64,000 nt of DNA from Closterium sp. NIES-65 (Eukaryota; Streptophyta; Zygnematophyceae; Desmidiales; Closteriaceae). Each line of letters opens with the position of its first letter. The first letter of the stretch is position 1. Where the stretch lies: positions 496,001-560,000 of the forward strand of contig CANXME010002010.1 of assembly GCA_948144175.1 (NCBI GenBank), written 5' to 3'. Of the stretch, positions 21,016 to 33,950 are shown piece after piece. Made by a program: the position numbers and the translations under genes. Under the pieces are notes generated by a model. The model worked only from the letters and a program-made list of their open reading frames with translations, was not told where the DNA came from and did not search any database.

Positions 21016-24000
21016 CTAGTTAAGGCTCATACCGCACAACTTAGCACAGCGCCAGTGGGGTTCTTCAGCAAGCCGCTTCGTGAGAAAATCTGCGGGCTGT
21101 TGCTGTGTTTTCACATAGAGGGGCTGGATTGATCCCCTCTGCACCTCCTTCCGCAGCCAATGCCATTTGATCTGCATGTGCTTGGTAAGCCCATGCAGCA
21201 CCGCGTTCTTGGACATTGCAATAGCACTGGAGTTGTCACAAAACAGCGGTGTAGCCGTTTTCTGCTCGTGTCCGATCTCCTCCAGCAGCTTCCTCAGCTA
21301 AATCAGCTCCTTGGCTGCATGATACATTGACATGTACTCGGCTTCAGCAGAAGAACCCGCCGTTTCCACCTTTTTCTTTTACCTCCAGCTTACGGGCCCA
21401 CCACCAAGCACGCACACATATCCTCCCACTGACGACATGTCCTCCTTTTCCGATGCCCAAGTTGCATCAGCAAACCCCGTGAGAAACAGCTCCCTGTCCC
21501 CAAGAAGCTCCCCCTTCTCGTTGAGAACCTCTGCTCCTTTCTGCTTCTTTTGAGCCACGGCCGAGTATTGAACTCCAACAGTGGGATAGGAGTTTAAATA
21601 CTTGATGATGCGCTCAGCTGCATCCAACTGCTCCTCGGTGGGATTTTGTACCACCCTAGCTTGCTGCCCTACAGCAAACGAGACATCCGGCCTTGTGTTT
21701 ACGGCTGCATAAAGCAAACTCCCCACCATTGACTGAAAACGAGCCTGCTCCCTCTGATCCACCCCTTCATTCTCACCAGCCTTGACGAGTTTGAACTCGG
21801 ATGGAAGTGGTGTGACAATTTTCCTTCCGACCTCAATCTCATACTTGCTCCCCATGTCGTTGATATACTTCTCCTGGTGCAGCTTCACCCATCCATTGCT
21901 GACATCCCTCTCAATATGCATCCCAAGGTAGTAATTCGCCTCCCCCAGGGTCTTGCACTTGAAGTTTTGCATCAGCTTCTGCTGCACCTTCATCACCTCT
22001 TGCTTGCTGCTCCCGAACAAGAGGATGTCGTCCACGTACACCAGAAACATGACGAGGCTCTCCTTCTCCCCCATGAGGAAAAGACCCTCGTCACATGCGC
22101 TCGCCATGAAGCCTATCTCCTCTAGAACTGAAGACCGCTTCTTGTACCAGCAACGTGGTGCTTGTTTGAGGCCATAGATGTCCTTCTTCAGTTTGCACAC
22201 ACGCCCAGTACCGTCCTCATAGCCCGGCGGCTGCGACATGAACACCTCCACATCTATCAGCCCATAGAGGAAGGCTGTGGTGATATCCATCTGGATTATC
22301 ACCCACCCACACACAGCTGCACCGGCGAGGAGAACGCACAATGTTGGTGACATAGCAGTTGCAGCAAAGGTTTCCTTGAAGTCCTCTCTCTCCTTTTGCT
22401 GGTATCCCCTTGCAACCAGCCTACTCTTGTAAAGTGACACGGCTCCTTTGTTGTCAGTTTTAATCCTTGGAATCCAGCCACAGCTTATGGCTTTCTTCCC
22501 CTCCGGCAGTGGCACCAGCTCCCATGTCCAATTTTCCATTTGGCTGTTGTATTCAGCATCCATTGACGCCAACCACTTGTCCCTATCCGGTCCTTTGAGC
22601 GCTTCTTCCATGTTCAGCGGTTGAGTTGGTGCGGGTGCCATGAAGCAATAGACATCCTCCTCCTCTTCCTCATCAGAGTCACAGCTACTTTGAAGCACCA
22701 GCAATGCGTCATGTTGCTGCTGCTCTCCCCTTGCTCCTCCGTCATTCCTCAGCTTCAATGCGGCTGCTCGCATTTGGCTTGCAATCATGGGTGAAAGAGC
22801 ACGACCTGTGGGAGGGGATTTGATTTGGGTCCTTCTTGGGGGAAGAGTGGGGGGAATCACACGTGTTATAGGGTGAGGTTTTTCAGGTGCAACCATTGGT
22901 TCCACATCCTTGACCACAGGAAGCTCTACTGCACCCTCCTCTTCGAGTGCCGTTGCACCTTCCTCCTCTACCCACTCCTCCGCATCAAACCCCATTGTTG
23001 CTTGCTCCAGCTGCTGCATGATTTTCTCCTTTGGCTGCTTGGACCAGCTCCCATAGGTGATGTCCTCCATGAATTTGACATCCCTGCTGTCAAACACCAC
23101 TCCTTTGCTCGGCTCCCATAGCAGCCACCCCTTGCTTTCCGCTGCCAACCCCAAGTGCACACACCAAACAGCCGTTGCACCCAACTTACTACGGTGTGCT
23201 TTGGGGATGTGAGCCATTGCCATGCAACCAAACACACGCAGCATGTCAATGGGCGGCTTCCTCCCAAGCCACCTCTCCATGGGGACCCATGACTCACCAC
23301 CAACGTTGGTGAACACCCGGTTCTTCACCACCGTGGCGTGGCGCACAGCATGTGGCCACTTGGAGTTACCCAACCCTGACTCAATGAGGAGTGCACGTGC
23401 TGTCTCCAAGACCGTGCGGTTGGCCCTTTCAGCTACGCCGTTGGACTGCGGTGTGTATGAGGTGGTGAGCTCGCGGATGATGCCCTGCTTCTTCAGCCAT
23501 GCAGTCAGCTCCTCCCCAAGGAACTCCCCACCCCGGTCAGTCCTAATCCGCATCACCTTGTGCCCGGACTGCTTCTCCACCAACGGCAGCCAATCGTCAC
23601 GTATGATGGACGGCACGTGGTCCTTCTTCTTGATTGGATAAGTCCAAGTCACTCGGCTCCAATCATCAACAATTGTGAGAAAATACTTCTCACCCCGTTC
23701 CCCTATCAACGGTAGCGGCCCCACCACATCCATGTGCACGAGCTCTAAGAGCTTCTTGCCGCCACCCTCGGTTGCATGAAAGGGGAAGCGTGTAAACTTG
23801 CTTAGCATGCAAGTTTCACACTTGTGAGAGACCGCTGCACCAATCAGCTTCAGCCCCTTGACCCCTTCCCCCTTTTGCAGTTGCTGCAGTGCGGGCATAG
23901 CTATGTGCCCGAGGCGACGGTGGGCTGTCATCCAGTCCGTTTCACCGCTCCTCGCTGAAACCTTCAGCTCCTCTGCAGCTACAGCATTGCACTCCCCCTC

Positions 24001-25503
24001 AGATCCACCCTCCTTGCCCCATAACACCACCGGCAGCTGCCACATTGACTTGCAAATGTCGCGGTTCTCGTGAAGGTCCCACAACACTCGCTTTCCCAGC
24101 TGTCCCGTGAATGTCTTGGCACCATCGGTGGAAGTGCTGACCCCACATTTGCCCAGCTTCCTGAGGGAGATCAGATTCGCCTTGAGGTCAGGGACGAGTA
24201 GCACATCGCTCAACACCACCGGCTTGCCGTCGGCACCCTTGAATGCAGCACGTCCCGCCCCCGTCACCTTGAGAGCGTGCCCGGATGCCGACTTCACCTC
24301 AGCAATTGGTGCGGTCCCGACCTTGTCAAGGAGATCGGCCCTTGGAGTCATGGTCCATGCCGCTCCCGTGTCCAATATCCACGTGTTGAGCGGGGGCAGT
24401 GAAGCTCCAGCATGGGCGATCACCGCCTCCTCTTCCGGCTCCCCAACGTGGAAGAATTGACCGGCTTCCCGTTGCTCATTTTCAGCCGGTTCTTCATCGG
24501 CTACCGCTTCGGCGCCGCTCCCATCCTTGGTCCTGTTGGAGGGGGTCCACCAAGAAGGTTTAGAACGACACTTAAACCAAGGGTGACCCACCTTCTCACA
24601 ATACCAGCACTTGCCCTCCATTTTCCCACCTCCCTTTCCTCCCCCTTTGCCACCACGGCCTCCACCACGTCCCGTTCCCTTGCCACCTTGCTGACTTGAG
24701 GGCTCCTCATCCTTAGCAGCCCCCCTCCCCGCCCCTTGCCATTTCTTGCCTTTACCCCCTTTGCCTCCTTGCATGGCGTAGCTGCTGCTCCCCTCTTCAC
24801 TTCCGCTTAATTGGCGCCTCCGGAAGTCCTCCTCAAGTATCTTGGTGCGGATCCACTCCAACGTCCAGAGGCTCTGGTTTTGGGGAAGGCTTAAGCCGCT
24901 CGTGAAGATCATCCAAGATTCCGGCAGCAGTGACAACATCTTTACACACTTGGTTTGCTCGGGGTAGACGATTCCAACGATGGCAAGCTTGGCGTAGAGT
25001 TCTCTCAACTTGTCTAGGATGGGCTGAACGGGTTCTCCTTCACTGAGGCGTAGGGTGGAAAGCTCTCTCTCCAACATGAGAGTAGCTACAACTGATGTGG
25101 GGGCATGGAGATCCTTGAGCACGGTCCATGCCTTAGGACCACACTCTTCCTCCGGTAGAAGGTGCATGATATGCTGGCGTTGAGCGAGATCTAGGCATTG
25201 AGACAAGATGTAGTACCCGGCGGATGAACGTTCGTCCCACTCGTTCTGAAGCTCCGGGGCACTAGGTCGTTTCTCGCTGCCTATCATAAGCTTTAAAAGA
25301 CCTATTTGCCGAAAATACAGCTGCATCTTCCAAGACCAATCGTCATAGCCCTCTCCACTAAACTTGTCGACGGAGAAGTTCTTCAACACCTCTCTTAGCA
25401 GCGGGCCCTGGCTCGTCCGGGCTATCCTAGGCGCGGAGACACCAGATTCTTGGCTACCACTACTCGCGGGGGCTGAGTTCCCTTCTTCTCCAGGCGACCC
25501 CAT
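21016..25503 (-). pseudogene. gag-pol region of Copia-M
   Basis: In order from 25503: UBN2-type Gag (NFSVDKFSGEGYDDWSWKMQ), CCHC knuckle CWYCEKVGHPWFKC near 24600, protease ILDTGAAWTM near 24380, GAG-pre-integrase HRRLGHIAMPAL near 23905, integrase core (HMDVVGPLP, RTDRGGEFLG, TPQSNGVAERANR) 23730-23400, RT (KSRLVARGYQQ, then LVYVDDILLFG near 22040), and RNase H ending with KHMQIKWHWLRKEV and ADFLTKRL near 21016. One long frame covers most of it. All enzymatic domains are recognisable; fossil status as in the parent entry. Confidence 0.93.
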
Positions 25504-25534
25504 CGATGGATACGTTGAGAATGGCTAAGGACCA

Positions 25535-25546
25535 GCTCTGATACCA
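25535..25546 (-). promoter_or_regulatory. Primer-binding site of Copia-M
   Basis: Minus strand TGGTATCAGAGC, exact complement of the initiator tRNA-Met 3' end as used by most plant copia elements, two bases inside the 5' LTR. Confidence 0.9.
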
Positions 25547-25548
25547 CG

Positions 25549-26817
25549 TGTTGACTCTAAGTACTATGCGGAAGCGTGTAAAACTGAACCACGAACTCAA
25601 ACTTGGCAACACTTAACTTCACTTTATGCCCTCCGAGTGTGACACCATGTCACCTCATAGCCAAGGGCGTAAGAAAAATAAAGTGAGTAGTTATGCCTTG
25701 CTTGAATTGTGGAGTGAGGAATCTGGTCGAGCAGCGTTTCGGCAGCACTACGTTGTGTTTCTACTCTCGTCAATACGTAGTAGTAGAATTCCGAGCTTGA
25801 AAAAGCATAATAACATTGATTGACTTCAAGCAAATACAAGCACACATTTATATGAAGTCCTAAACACACAAAGGAAAACATAAAGCAGTTGCTTAACTGG
25901 AATCCAGCCCTTCGCTTTACTGTAATAGAAAACGGTTGTGAAACTGCTGAAGAATTTGGCTCAATCTGCCTCATTAGAATTAACTGTAATCCACTTGAAT
26001 TGAGTCCAAAGTCCCCTGCTGATTCACGTCATGAATTTCCGCGAGTTCACATGAGGAATCATGGATACTCGTGTGAGAATCCGTTTTCCAGTTGTAAAAC
26101 GGATTTTACCGTTGATAAAACGGTATTTACCGTTTTGTACCTGCTTCGAAATGATCACGCTAAGCGGCGTGACTTTCGTGCGAAGTCGGCTGTTTCCAAG
26201 TCAGCGCGGGATACGGTTGGTCAACCGTAATCCCGTGGCACCCCCGGTCAAGCGAGAAAAGCCGATCGCTGATGCGATCGTGCTTTGTCTCACGCGGGGC
26301 AGGGCAATAATTGCCCTGTCCAGCTGCGATCGTGTAACTGTGCACGGTCGCAACAGTTGCGACACACGCGTGGGCCCTGTGGGGCCACACGCGAATGTCA
26401 GGACCACACGCTCGGGTCCTGACAGTCGCGCCCCTTTTGACCAGTGCGAAACTGGTCAAAGGGCCGAGTCAAGAAAAGACTCGAGCCACACTCCCCCGAC
26501 ACACTCGACATTCACAACAGCTCTCATGAAAATAACTCGCCATTCATGAAACACAGAACACTCATGAAACACAGAACTTTCATGAGCGCACATGTTCGTT
26601 GATGAAAACAAACATGAGCGTACATGAGCCGACATGAGCGAACATGAGCCGACATGAACGAACATGACTCGTTATGATCCGTCATGACCGAACATGATCC
26701 CACAGCAACAACACATGAAACGAAATGCGAAAACGAATGCACACAGAACAGACACAAAATGCATAACATCACGCAGGCGGCTGGTTGCAGTGCAAAAATA
26801 GTATTTTGCACCCAACA
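25549..26817 (-). repeat. 5' LTR of Copia-M
   Basis: 1269 bp, same length as the 3' LTR and ~99.6% alike by eye. Confidence 0.95.
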
Positions 26818-26822
26818 GAGAA

Positions 26823-27459
26823 TTCCGCTTCCCGCCGTTCACCCAACGTCCGCATTTTTCGGATGGGGTATAGTCGTTGTTGCCCGCGCGAACCCAGCCA
26901 CGGTGGAGGGGCAAAAACTATCGGAGTCGGGGACCCTTAATTAAAAGGAACAGTCGCCCAACCGTTTTGCAGCCCACCGCGACCGTCACGCCACTAAAAC
27001 TCCACAGCTCCTGGTCCCTGCTTTGCCGCTGCGTCGTCACCTCGTGTAGACGCCCGGGTCAGGAGAAACCAGCGAACTGCACCGTTGTTGTCATGCGGCG
27101 CCCCGATTTTTTCGCGTGCTGTTTCACCCCGCCCGCTTTTGTCGGAGTAGAACAGTGCCGCAACTCCCCTTTTTTTTGTTTTTTCTGTACAGCTGTTGAA
27201 CGAGCACCAACCCAGGTGCCTTTAACCAGCGCAGGGTAGGCCCGTGTTCACCCCCGTTATTCGGCTAAGTAAGTTGACTGCATGAGTCAGAACTAAAACT
27301 TGGTGGGGATGGTGAGGTTCAGGCGACGGAAGGTCACAGGCCGTTGACACCGGCTTTTAACCTGCCCTTCACGCCGTTTCTCGACCCCCGCTTAGCCGTC
27401 GGGCAGTTTCTTCCCGTGTGTCCCGGCGGCCTGTACCGACTCCTCCGTAAATGTCGGGG
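26823..27459. other. Non-coding host DNA between Copia-M and LTR-A2
   Basis: About 640 bp, no gene seen. Contains degenerate relatives of the TCCGAAATTGTCG word (for example TCCGTAAATGTCGG near 27445). Continuous with 19695 and 36229 once the insertions are removed. Confidence 0.5.
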
Positions 27460-27464
27460 CAGTA

Positions 27465-27592
27465 TGACAAAATTAGAAGAAAAAAGAGGGTTGAACTAGC
27501 AGGAATGAGGATACAAATAGCAAACCCTAGAAGGGTTTTACTCGCTATAGAGCACCCCACTACAGGCTAGAACATAAGGTAACATTCTGACA
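27465..27592 (-). repeat. 3' LTR of LTR-A2
   Basis: 128 bp; preceded by TSD CAGTA and followed by the polypurine end (minus strand TATGGGGGTG). Confidence 0.9.
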
Positions 27593-28786
27593 CACCCCCA
27601 TAGCCAAAGTGGGGTGTAATCAGCAGAGCAGGCAAAGCAGTACAAGCTCAGGGTGGATCACAATGTCACCACACATTCTGAGCACAAGTTCAAGAAGCAA
27701 TAGTTTAAAGTTCACAATTATGAGCAAAGCTAGTGGTAGTCACAACGGGCAAGTGAGGAGGAGGAGAGAGAGTGAGAGGAGAGGAGATAGGAGGCGACGG
27801 CTGAAGCTGCAGACACACGGGCAACAGTAGGCAGACTCGCACAGCGGCTACCGGGCGAAGCCCCCAGAATACTGGAGTAACTGGCCCCGCGGCTAAAGTA
27901 GCGGCAGACGAGCAACGGACCCACGGGCGGCTGGCGTAGAAGTCTACGACTGGGCTACCGGGGGAAGTCCCCGGAATACAGGTGCTGCTGGCGACACGAC
28001 GGCAACCTCCATGCAGCTTCCCCAGACTATCTCACTCCTCCTAGCACACACCCGCTGCTACACCGCTAGCTCCACTCCCACGCACCCCCCTTAAACCCTA
28101 AACCTTAGTCTCCCACACATCCACCCCCCTCAGCGACAGCTGCAGCAGTGGGAGACGAAGGAGGAGGAGGAGCAAAGGGAGGAATGAGGAAGTGCCACCC
28201 CCATACTCGCCACCCCCTGCTTGCCACCCCCAAACCCTAACACAGACAGGGTGTGATGGCGGGTAGGCAGGGTGGGATGGCGGCGCTCGCCCCCGTCCCC
28301 CGAGGGTCGCCTCGACAGGCGACGGGAAATGGGGCCGGGGCGCAAGGAGGGCGGCGGGGCCACAGGTGTAGGGCGGCGGGGCCGCGAAGGTGGGTCGGCG
28401 GGGCCGCGACAGAAGGGCAGCGGGGCCGCGAAGTGGGGCGGCGGGGCCGCGAACGTGGGGTGGCGGGGCCGCGAAATGGGGCAGCGGGGCCGCAAAGTAA
28501 GGCAGCGGGGCCGCGACGTGAGGCGGCGGGGCCGCGAAGCGGGGCGGCGGGGCCGCGACGGGTCCCCGTCGCCCGTCGCGGCGCCTCTAGAAGGCGACGC
28601 GGCGAACGACGGGGCAGAAGCCCGCCGCGCGCCTCGGGGCGCACAGCGGGCAGAGAACCGCCGCGCGCCTCGGGGCGCACGGCGGGCAGAAAACCGCCGC
28701 GCGCCTCGGGGCGCACGGCGGGCAAAAAACCGCCGCGCGCCTCGGGGCGCACGGCGGGAAGGAAAAGTTGCAGCGGAAGCGAGGGG
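27593..28786 (-). other. Main internal part of LTR-A2
   Basis: Aligns with the interior of A1 in reverse: the shared module at 28040-28190, GCGGGGCCGCGA arrays at 28340-28560, and GCCTCGGGGCGCAC arrays at 28620-28760. Long open frames here are compositional. Confidence 0.8.
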
Positions 28787-28923
28787 TGTCAGAATGAGAA
28801 ACGAGAATGAATGACTAGAAATGAGGGTTGGGTACAAATAGGTCAAACCTAACCCTAGAAATGTGTACCCACTATAGGCTAACCCACTATAGCCTAAACA
28901 AGTACAACATACAATGTTTGACA
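28787..28923 (-). repeat. 3' LTR of Copia-C
   Basis: 137 bp; plus-strand ends TGTCAGAATGAG and ATGTTTGACA. Confidence 0.93.
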
Positions 28924-29149
28924 CACCCCCATAGGCAAAGTGGGGGAGAACAAGGGGTCACAAGACCAGTCAAAACAAAGCAAAGCTCAGGGTGGATCTC
29001 AAGGATACCACACAAGTTCCGAGCACAAGCAAGCGGTCACAAGACCAGTTCACATGCAGATTTATAAAAGAACAAGAGATACAGTGATCACAACCTAGCA
29101 AGAGTAAGCATGCAGGTATATATATATAGAGATCACTGTACAAGCAAAG

Positions 29150-32100
29150 TCAAGAAGTGAGCAAATGAGGGACAGTAGGCACGAGGCCTAGAACAGTACA
29201 GAAGCGCTGATGGTCACAAGGCTGAAGCGCCTTGGTGAACACGTCAGCAGTGTTGGCCCGAGTGGCCACGTAACGCAGACAAAGCTGACCTCGCTGCTGC
29301 AGCTCTCGAGCAAGAAAGTAGCGCAGAGCAATGTGCTTCGTCCTGTGCTCCAGTCTGTGCTCCCCACACAAGGCAATGGTGGCCTTGTTGTCGACGTACA
29401 GCACTGGAGGAGAACGAGGCTGCTTTCCAAGGTCAGTCAGCAGGTAGGTGAGCCAGCGAAGCTCCTGGGCAGCCATGGCCGTGGCGTAGATCTCAGCCTC
29501 ACAGCTGGAGCTGTGAACAGAAGAAGAGCGAGTAGAACGCCAAGAGACAGAGCCAGAGCCAAGGCTGAAGGTGTAACCCTGGGACGACCGCTGAGTAGCC
29601 TGGTCGTCTGTCCAAGAAGCGTCTGAGTGCCCAGTGAGAACAGGCCGGTCTCGCCCTCCAAGCACTAGCCCCATGCCCGACGTACTGCACAAGTAGCGCA
29701 ACACCCTCTTAGCTGCATCCATGTGCTCCTTCCGGTGACGGCCGGGAGCGACATAGCGTGCTAAGATGCTGAGAGGGTATGCAAGGTCAGGTCGAGTGCA
29801 GGTCATCAGGTACATGAGGCAGCCCACAAGCTCTGGATACGGACCACTCGGCTCTACGGACTCATCCGAAGGCAGAGCTGAGAGCGAGTGTCCCGTAGGC
29901 AGAGGAGTGGACTGAGGCGAGGAGTACGTGAAGCCGAAGCGCTGAAGGACCTGCTGCACCATGTGTGACTGAGTCAAGGTGATGGTGCGGCGTGCTCTGT
30001 CCCGGGTGATCCGCAAGCCAAGATAGCTTGTCAGTTCACCCAGGTCTGTGCACGTGTGTCTCTTCTGCAGCTCGGACTTCACGTGAGCGAGACCAACTGT
30101 GTCAGAAGTGGCAAAGACCAAGTCGTCGACGTACACGAGGATGTAGAACGGCGGCAGCGAGGTGTCGGTGCGTAGAAACAGCGACGGGTGAGCAGTAGAA
30201 GGAGCGAACCCAAGAGCCGCAAGTGTAGTCCTCAGTGTGTCGTGCCACTCACGAGGCGCCTGGCGGAGACCGTAGACTGGCCGCCGGAGGCTCCACTGGG
30301 TACCAGGAGGGAACGACCCAGTGAAGCCAGGTGGGCGGCGCAGCCAGATCTCCTCGTGCAGGCTGCCCTGCAAGAAAGCTGTGTTGAAGTCAAGAGAGTG
30401 GAGCTCGTAGTCACGCTGAGCGGAGACGTGTAGCAGAACCCGAAGAGTGGTCATCTTCGGGGTCGGGGAGAAGGTCTGGAAGAATTCAACTCCCTCTCGC
30501 TGACTGAAGCCTCGTGCAACGTAACGCGCCTTGAAGACAGGCGGAGAGCCCAGCGGCCGCTTCACCCTGAAAATCCACATGCCACTGACGATGTTCGCCC
30601 CAGGTGGGGGAACCTCGTCGACGTAGGTGCCTGTGGACTTCCAGGAAGCCATCTCTGTGTCCATGGCTGACTGCCACTGAGAGGAGTAGGGACCGGCCAT
30701 CGCCTCTGCGTAAGAGCGTGGGGTCGGGATGTCTGGTGCATCCGGGTCTTCCTCAGGGGCAACAAGCATGGACACGAGATGGGGCAAAGCAGCGGCAAGG
30801 CAACCAAACTCCTCCTGCCTGTCCTCAAGAACGTCCGTGCCAAGAGCACACTCACCCCCGACGGACGGAGGACAGACAGACTCAGACTCAGCAACAAGAC
30901 TCGCAGCGTAGTCTAGACGACACTCAGCTGCAAAGTCGACAAGCTCAGTGACTAAGGCAGACGCAGCAGCGGACTAAAAGGAAGGGTCAGTGACAACCAT
31001 AGCCAGGAGACGTGTGACAGTAGGACTGGCAGCGCGAAGGGTGTCTGACTCCGGGTCAGCAAGAGCAGGAAGAGAGGACGCAGGAGGCGACGGGAGAGAG
31101 ACACGCTGCGGAGCAGTGGACTGACGAAGCGCCATCTGGTGAGTGCCTGGGACAGCAGGAGGACGCTGACTCTGGACACGACTACCAGTGGTAGCAGCAC
31201 GAACAGGCGACCCTCGACGAGACGCAGGTGACACAGGACGTGACGCACGCTCACGTCTCTCAGCAAGACCTCCAGTCGGACCAGTGTAAGGAGTAGGCAC
31301 AGGGAGTGGGGAGGCAGGCGGTAACTGTGGCTGTGACTGGACAGATGGCGGACACTCTAAGGCGAGAGGAGGACAAGGAGGAGGACGCTGACCAAGAACC
31401 TGCTGAAGGAGCGGAACGAAGTACGGCCGTGGCCGTGCAGCAACTCTCGAAGCAGTAGAGACACCAGCGGCAGGGTCCTCAGAACCAGTAGAAGCTCCAC
31501 CCTCCGGGTCCTCCACTCCAGCGGCAGCAGCAGCACCTCCAGAAGCACCAGCAGCACCTCCAGCAGCAGCAGCACCTCCAGCACCAGGGTCCGCAGCACC
31601 CGCAGCAGCTCCAACGCCCGGGTCCTCAGTACGAGCAGCACCTCCAGCAGCACCTCCAGCAGCAGCAGCACCTCCAGCACCAGGGTCCGCAGCACCCGCA
31701 GCAGCGTCAACTCCGGGGACCCCAGCACCAGCAGCTCCACTCCGGAGACTGATGTGCCGAGCGTACCACTCTCGAAGCTGTGGGGAAGAGGGCGGCTCCC
31801 GCCGTGGTGGGGAAACACGAGTACCAACTCCAGTAGCACCACGAGCCCGAGACGCACCCCGCCGGAGGCTGCAGTACCGTGAGTACCACTCACGTAGCTG
31901 CTGCGAAGAGGGAAGTCCTCCAGGCGCCTCACAGTCAACTGCAACACCACCAGGCTCAGCACCCCCAGACTCAGCAACGCCAGGCCCAGTACCCTCAGAC
32001 CCAGCACCCCCAGGCTCAGCACCCCCAGTCTCAGTACCCCCAGACCCAGCACCCCCAGGCTCAGCACCCCCAGTCTCAACACCCCCAGACTCAGCACCCC

Positions 32101-33950
32101 CAGGCTCCGCCCGCTCAGGCTCCGCATGCTCAGGCTCACCACCTCTAGCAGGACGCGAGTCGACAGCTACCTCGGCAGGCTCAACCGGGTCTACCTGAGA
32201 GACACCTGAGGGAGCGGCACCCTGAGGGGGGAGGGGGTCTACCACTGCAGCACCTGGCGCGAGGAAGAGAGGCGGGGGAGGGAGCGGGGCAGTGCGGTAG
32301 GGGAAGAGGCGGTAGAAGGGCACGGACTCGTCAAAAGTGACGTCCTGAGAGGGGAAGACGCGGTGCGAGGCGGGGTGGTAAAACTGCCAGCCAGACGCAT
32401 CCGGGACAAAGCCAAGAAAGACACAGGGAGCAGTGCGGGAGGAGAGCTTATCCGCAGACGTGTCGCGAACAAAAGCTCGGGATCCCCAGACACAGAAGCG
32501 TGTTGCATCGCCAACCTCCCCCGTCCACAGCAGTGTGGGCGAGGTCTCCGGAGCGGAGACACGGGGCCAGAGGTTGAGCTGATGCGCAGCGTACCGGACC
32601 GCAAACGGCCACAGAAAGTGGGGGGCAGCCGCGTGGACTAAGGAGGTACGAGCGACCTCCATGACCAAGCCAATGCGGCGCTCAGCAACCCCATTCTGGT
32701 GTGGAGAGGCCGGAAGCGTGAACGACTGGCGAATGCCGTGCTCTGCACAGCTGCCAAGAGGTCGGAGGAGAACTCGCCACCTCTGTCAGAGTGCAAGCGC
32801 AGGACAGGAAACTCCGAGCGAAAACGCTCTCGCAGCTGAAGACGTGCTCTGCTGATCCAAGGGATCAGGACATCAGGGACTTCACCCTTGGTGCGCAAGG
32901 GGAAGACCGTGGTGTAGCACGAGTAGTCGTCAACGACGATCAAGAAGTACCTCTCCTGGCCCTGACCACGGACGCGGGCTGGGCCCCACACGTCCATGTG
33001 GAGCGTCTGCAAAGGAGCACTCGTCGGGGGGAACGAGGAGGAGTGAGGGGCAGCGCGCTGCCGCCCCTCGACACAGGGAAGACAAGGAGGAGCAAGGGAG
33101 GGTGGGAGGGGAGTGAGTACCCGAGGAAGACCAGAGACAAGGTACCGGGCGTGCATGCCCCGAAGGCGCTGCACTGACGGGTGACCAAGTCGGTGGTGCC
33201 AGAGGACAGTCTTGTGCGCTAGAGAGCGACACGAGCAGGGGGCAGACAGCTGACCTGACGCAGACGCAGACGCAGACGCCGCTACCTTAGGGGACTCAGT
33301 GGTCAGTGTGTACAGGTCCGAGCCCGGCTGCCGAGTGAAGGTAGCCAGGTGACGGCCCGTCCGAGCACACGTGCAGTGTGTCACGCGCTCGTAGGCAGGG
33401 GTGAACTGGTGAACACCCCCATCCTGAAGCGCACAACCCGCCACCAAGTTCGTAGAGAACGAGGGGAGGTGGAGACCTGACAGTGTGCCCGACGGGACAG
33501 CACGACAAGGAAGGACAGTGGAGGAGGTCGCAATGACCGGACCCCCAGAGGGGTCAGCGAGCGAGACGGCGACTGGTCGAGCAAGGGGCTCAAGAGCATT
33601 GCGGTCACGAAAGAAACAGCGCGAAGCGCCTGAGTCTAGAGTGAAGGTGTGCAGTGCCTCAGTGGACTCAGTAGTACCTGGGGTGGCGGACACACAAGCA
33701 CCTAGAGCAGTAGCCTCACCAGCACCTGGGGCAGCAGACACGCAAGCACCTAGGGCGGCAGCCTCACTCGTGCGGATGCCTGGGTCAGGCGGAACACTCA
33801 GGTACTGGTCCTCCTCTCCACTAATAGTCAATGCATACATTGCTTTGAGAATAACATCAAAATCAAGAGCATAGATATCGATATCCTTCTTGAGGAGATC
33901 AGCCCACTGAGGGAGCTCAGGAGCGTCAGGAAACTGAGCACGCCAAGCGT
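29150..33950 (-). pseudogene. pol region of Copia-C
   Basis: Minus strand: protease LDSGASRCFF near 33635, GAG-pre-integrase HHRLGHPSVQRL near 33190, integrase (MDVWGPARVRG, HSDRGGEFSS) 33010-32660 and on to ~32300, linker of short repeats 31520-32135, RT with YVDDLVFAT near 30125, RNase H (CEAEIYATAMAAQELRWL) near 29480, end at 29150. Fossil. Confidence 0.88.

Larger units (their letters stand above)
19701..26817 (-). mobile_element. Copia-M: young, nearly whole Ty1/copia element
   Basis: Two 1269-bp LTRs (19701-20969 and 25549-26817) with about five differences, flanked by a perfect TSD GAGAA (19696-19700, 26818-26822). In minus orientation: 5' LTR at right, PBS TGGTATCAGAGC at 25535-25546, gag-pol, polypurine tract GAGGGGGAGTTT next to the 3' LTR at left. 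It is unrelated to the B-E lineage: long LTRs, a canonical CCHC knuckle, no poly-Gly. It looks nearly whole with about two breaks, and the LTR identity implies a very recent insertion. Confidence 0.95.
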
